DNA of 64,000 nucleotides, taken from Ricinus communis (lineage: Eukaryota; Streptophyta; Magnoliopsida; Malpighiales; Euphorbiaceae). The stretch covers positions 25,238,802 to 25,302,801 of the forward strand of contig NC_063258.1 of assembly GCF_019578655.1 (NCBI RefSeq), given 5' to 3'. Positions 60,036-64,000 of this stretch are shown piece after piece. Under the pieces are notes generated by a model. The model saw nothing but the letters and a program-made list of their open reading frames with translations, was not told the DNA's origin and made no database searches. A program made the translations under genes and the position numbers. Every line of letters starts with the position of its first letter. Within the stretch, counting starts at the first letter, position 1.

Positions 60036-61198
60036 ATGGCCGATAATGATCCTCCTGCAAAGAACGCATAATCAGTATAAAAGTGTGTCCAAGAAATGGC
60101 CATCAGTGGCAAAGAACCACCAGGAAGATATTGCTATAGAGATGGTGTTGGTAGAGGCTTAGATACTTGTTGCCTTCCATTTATGGAGATTCCTGTTATT
60201 GATTTCGATCTTCTTACATCCCCATCTTCTAGCAGACAAGAACATGCAAAACTTCATTCTGCTCTCAGCTCATTTGGATGTTTTATGGTAAGGTTTCAAT
60301 TTATCAAGCTGAATCAATTTTATCTGTTGCTCCCATTCGTTATATCACAAGTTTTGAACTATATTGTTTAAGTTTATTCTGAGAGTTGGCTATTTCCTGA
60401 TTTTAAGTCAATTAATCATGGAATGTCAAGTTCATCCTTGAACAAAGTGCGTTCAGTTATCAAGCAATTCTTTGCCCTTCCTCTGGAAGAGAAACAAAAA
60501 TATGGTGGAGGAATTGACGGCGGGGAGGGTTATGGGAATGACATGATTCTTTCAGATGATCAAGTACTTGACTAGCGTGACCGATTATTCCTTGTAGTAA
60601 GCCCAGAAGAACAACGGAAGCTCAAGCTTTGGCCTGAATACCCTGAAAATTTTAGGTGAGTCGATCTTGTGAATATATTAACAAAATCATCCATTTTGTT
60701 TATTTGATTTGTTGTTATTATAACCATTAGTAAAGCATCATCTTGAATATATTATATTCTATAAAATAGTATTCAAAAAGTTCAAATTTCTTTTTGAGAG
60801 TTTTCGGAATTTATAAACATTATATTCTACAAAAGAATGAAATTTGGAAAGGTCTTTCCTAAAATCTGCAGGGAGACTTTATTTGAATATATTGCCAAAT
60901 TGGAGCTGATAAGTGAGGTTGTCCTTGAGGCCATGGCAATGTCATTAAACTTGGAAGATAGCTGTTTTTGGATAAATGTGGAGTTCAAGCAACAATGCGT
61001 GCACGATTTAACTTCTTTCCACCGTCTTCAAGGCATCATCAAGTTCTTGGTCTTTAACCACATTTAGATTCGTCAATAATCACCATTGTCCTTCAAGACA
61101 GAGAAGTGGAAGGTTTTCAATTCCTGAAAAATGATCAATGGTTTAGGGCTCTGATTATTCCCGAAGCTCTTCTCATTAACATTGGTGATCAAACAGAG
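60036..61198 (+). pseudogene. 2OGD-6: truncated SRG1-like dioxygenase pseudogene
   Basis: An ATG at 60036 is in frame with the family start but meets two stops before KCVQEMAISGKEPPGRY. Exon 1 otherwise runs to 60287 (CFM|gt instead of CFQ|gt). Exon 2 is 60408-60655, with TAG replacing the Trp of LDW (LD*RDRLF). Exon 3 is 60872-61198, one base short and so frameshifted near 60980, with a further TAA before the iron site, which reads PHLDSS (His and Asp kept). Exon 4 with the second His ligand is absent; block C follows from 61330. Confidence 0.85.
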
Positions 61199-61329
61199 GT
61201 AACTGACTGCCTTAGGTACATTAAAATTTCATAAATGAGTAGACCTTGTTGATATTTAGGGAGTTTATATTTCTTTCATATTGCTAAATTAACAATTTTG
61301 AGGTACCTTCAAAGTCTATATAATAAGTA

Positions 61330-62035
61330 AACTATATCTTTAAATCCTTAAAATTTTTATTTTTATTGTCTACTACTCGTAAATATATATTTTTAATTTA
61401 AATTGCGATTTATAACAAATTAATAATGTAACCATCAATTTTTGAGTTTTATTTTTTTCGTTTAAAATTGGTTTTTTTATTTGGTATTAAAATCCGATAA
61501 TAAATATATATCTACACATAGTAATCACCTTTTCGATCAACCACTACTTTCCTTTTTTTTTTTAAAGAAAAAAGAAAAGAAAAAGTTCTTCCTTGCATCC
61601 ACAAAAAAGTCTTCCTAATCTTTTTTCCACATACAAAGACTTCTTTGCATAAAGGAAGTCTTTCTAGTCTGCATTCATTAAATAATTTAAAACCATCAAA
61701 TAAAAGGATCTGTTCTTTATTATTTTTTTCTTTCTTCACAACAATGTTTCTTATGTCAAAGTCCACCCAAATCATACATCTTATAGAGATAAATTTTAAC
61801 TTTTCTTGTATTATTTCTCTATCAATTAATGGGTGCAACATTTCCATATTTAATGGATCAAATATATTAGATAGTTTATTTTAAAGATTAGAAACATATT
61901 TTCCAAGAAAAATAAAAAATCAGTTTCATATACATTGAATGAACTTTGGCACTCAGTTTTTCTGTTATTTGTCGTACCATCATTATTATATAAAATATAT
62001 ATCCAAATCGGTGTTAATACGTTTCGTTGTGAATA
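61330..62035 (+). repeat. Duplicated block C (copy 2)
   Basis: Matches 34610-35370 with small indels. It begins soon after exon 3 of 2OGD-6, in place of exon 4. Confidence 0.8.
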
Positions 62036-62569
62036 TGACATATGTTATATTTATAATTTATTAATTATAATATTTTAAATATTAATAATGAATATTGTAA
62101 AATATATGACTTATTTAAATATAAGACTATTGTATTTCTAAAAAATAATTATAATGAGTAATATAGCTACTATATATTAATAATAAATCTTATTATCTTC
62201 CTAATAAAATATATTTACATTCATACATATAAAAATAAAAAATAATAATAGAACAGTAAAAGAATAAAAACAGTTAAAAAATATTTATAACACATTTGAA
62301 TATTTGTTGATCAAATATAATAATTAGAAAAGTTTCAATTTATATGTATTTGATATTAAAAAGTAATAATAAAAAAATAGCAAGAATTCTAACGATCTGA
62401 TTTTTTAAAAATAATTATTATATAGATGTATGAGAACTTATTAATATAATGAAAGATATACAAAATTAAAGTTGACATTAGCATATAATAAATAAAAAAA
62501 TTTTGTGAAAATATAAAAATTTACAAAACTATATTATATGATTTTATAAAAAAACTAATTGTCACGAGC
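62036..62569. other. AT-rich spacer; block D flank (copy 2)
   Basis: 62300-62569 matches 38630-38909. No gene seen. Confidence 0.7.
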
Positions 62570-64000
62570 CGATCTGTGGGCCTGTGACCGGCACTAGGGG
62601 ATGGGTAAGCGTAAGACCACTGAATCTCGTAGTAAGCCTGACCACTCACTAACTTAATTAAATCTCATCTAACATCACTGATATCATAATTTATCTTAAC
62701 CATTAAATTCTACGTATTTAATTCGGTCCGCCAGAAGAATTAGGCGAGACTCGAAACTACATAATATTATAAACGATAAGTCTATTATTTCTACTGTAGA
62801 GAATTTAAAATTTCACAAGTCAAATATACCAAATCAATTACATCACCCGATGATGGAGTCGGATTGCTAGGTAAGAGCCGCGGGAGGACTAACAATCATA
62901 GATCTGAAAAACAGTAAAATTGAGACTGTCAGTCTCAAGAGTGAGTTAAAATCATATATCCAAAAACAGTTACAAACACTTCAATAACATATTTTTAATT
63001 TGAAATAAATACTAAGTCATGCAAAAATAAACGTGTCATGCCATACTTAAATAAAAAGTAACTTTTACCTACTACGGGACGGAGTACCTCAACAGAACTC
63101 TAATCTCAACTCTAACATCTCGACTCTCTCATTCTAACAAAATTGGTGCCCAGAGAGCGAAGCTTGACCAGGGTCCTTAAATCCAGTTCAGTCACTTAAT
63201 TATCACTAACACTCTTAGCCTTTCAGCTCTCTTACTCCAATAAGACTGACACCTAGAGAGCGAAGTTCGACCAGGGACCTTAATCCAGTTCGGTCACTTA
63301 AGTTTCCAAATAAGCCAGCGCCCAGAGAGTAATGCTCGACCATGGACCTTTACTCTGGCAAACACACTCTACTAAGCCTAGAGACTGCTGCTCAACCAGA
63401 GCAAGTTCTAAATTTATGTTTTTACCCTTTTGCTATCAGTCTCGGATTCATACCGGTGCACTCATCAAATAGCATATTCTACAGTTGTCCCATCCCGAGT
63501 CAACACGAAACAATAAAATTGTAATGCATAAAATGAAACTTATATAAATAGCAATTAAATTAACTGACTAAACTATTAAATCATGTAATCAAAATTATTT
63601 CATAAAATCTCAGCATAACACATGTAAATAGACATATGGCTTAAACTCACAGCTTTGACGACCTAATAGCTCTGCTCTGATGCCTCAGATGGAGCGAGCC
63701 GATTTGACAGATTATCTAATCATGAAAAACAATTAATCAATAACATTGAAACATTTGATAATTAATTAACCCTAGGTCTAGATTCCTAGGACTGACTGTC
63801 TAAAAATCTCGACTTGGGTAAATTCTACCGAAAATTCGGTAGAATTTCCCATAAAATATGGATATTTACTCCCATAAAATGGGTCCAGGACCTGCCAGAA
63901 AACACTTCAAATATTCCACAATTTATTTTAACGGGAGTCGGGTCCCCAAGACTTCACTATCTTTCCCGACTCTGCCACACATCACAATTCACGACTAAAG
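62570..64000 (-). mobile_element. LTR copy 3, runs off the window
   Basis: Begins TGTCACGAGCC. Matches LTR copy 2 through the position of the Athila insertion without interruption and continues past it. It has extra copies of the CAGAGAGCGAAG/GACCAGGG-type subrepeat (63150-63390) compared with copy 2. Its far end is outside the window, so solo or full-length status is unknown. Confidence 0.85.

Overview
This is nuclear DNA of a flowering plant, most likely a eudicot. The evidence is split genes with GT/AG introns, a eukaryotic tRNA-Glu, plant SRG1-type 2-oxoglutarate (2OG) dioxygenases, plant LRR receptor-like proteins and plant transposon lineages (MULE, Ty1/copia, Athila-type Ty3/gypsy, solo LTRs). 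I cannot name the species. All splice sites, homologies and repeat matches below were read by eye; no alignment or database search was run.

Layout. The window is a tandem array of 2OG-Fe(II) dioxygenase genes, all on the + strand, broken up by transposons and receptor genes. 2OGD-1 (357-2365), 2OGD-2 (13672-15721) and 2OGD-3 (16390-18419) each have four exons and an open frame. 2OGD-4 is an exon-2 remnant cut by a copia element at 19715. A second exon-2 relic lies at 23584-23737. 2OGD-5 (56886-58837) is complete except for one nonsense codon. 2OGD-6 (60036-61198) has stops and a frameshift and lacks exon 4. In every locus where exon 2 is complete it is 248 bp.

Between 2OGD-1 and 2OGD-2 lie a tRNA-Glu gene and two nested Mutator-like elements: MULE-2 (7485-12351, TIRs of about 300 bp) sits inside the transposase gene of MULE-1. 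From 23.9 to 38.6 kb the minus strand carries a decaying cluster of LRR receptor-like proteins (RLPs): one nearly full-length pseudogene, one N-terminal copy and one remnant split by a 2.2-kb solo LTR. From 38.9 to 56.2 kb there is a three-deep nest: a 2.8-kb solo LTR (43660-46494) inside an Athila-type element (39882-54417) inside another 2.8-kb LTR copy of the same family as the first (38910-39881 plus 54423-56225). A third copy of that LTR family runs off the right edge from 62570.

Blocks near 18.9, 34.6, 35.6 and 38.6 kb recur near 56.3, 61.3, 59.2 and 62.3 kb, so the right part of the window is a rearranged segmental duplicate. LTR copy 3 preserves the empty Athila insertion site, which orders the events. 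The likely working genes are the tRNA and the three intact dioxygenases. 2OGD-2 is the most unusual of these, with a long N-terminus free of acidic residues and a missing conserved motif.
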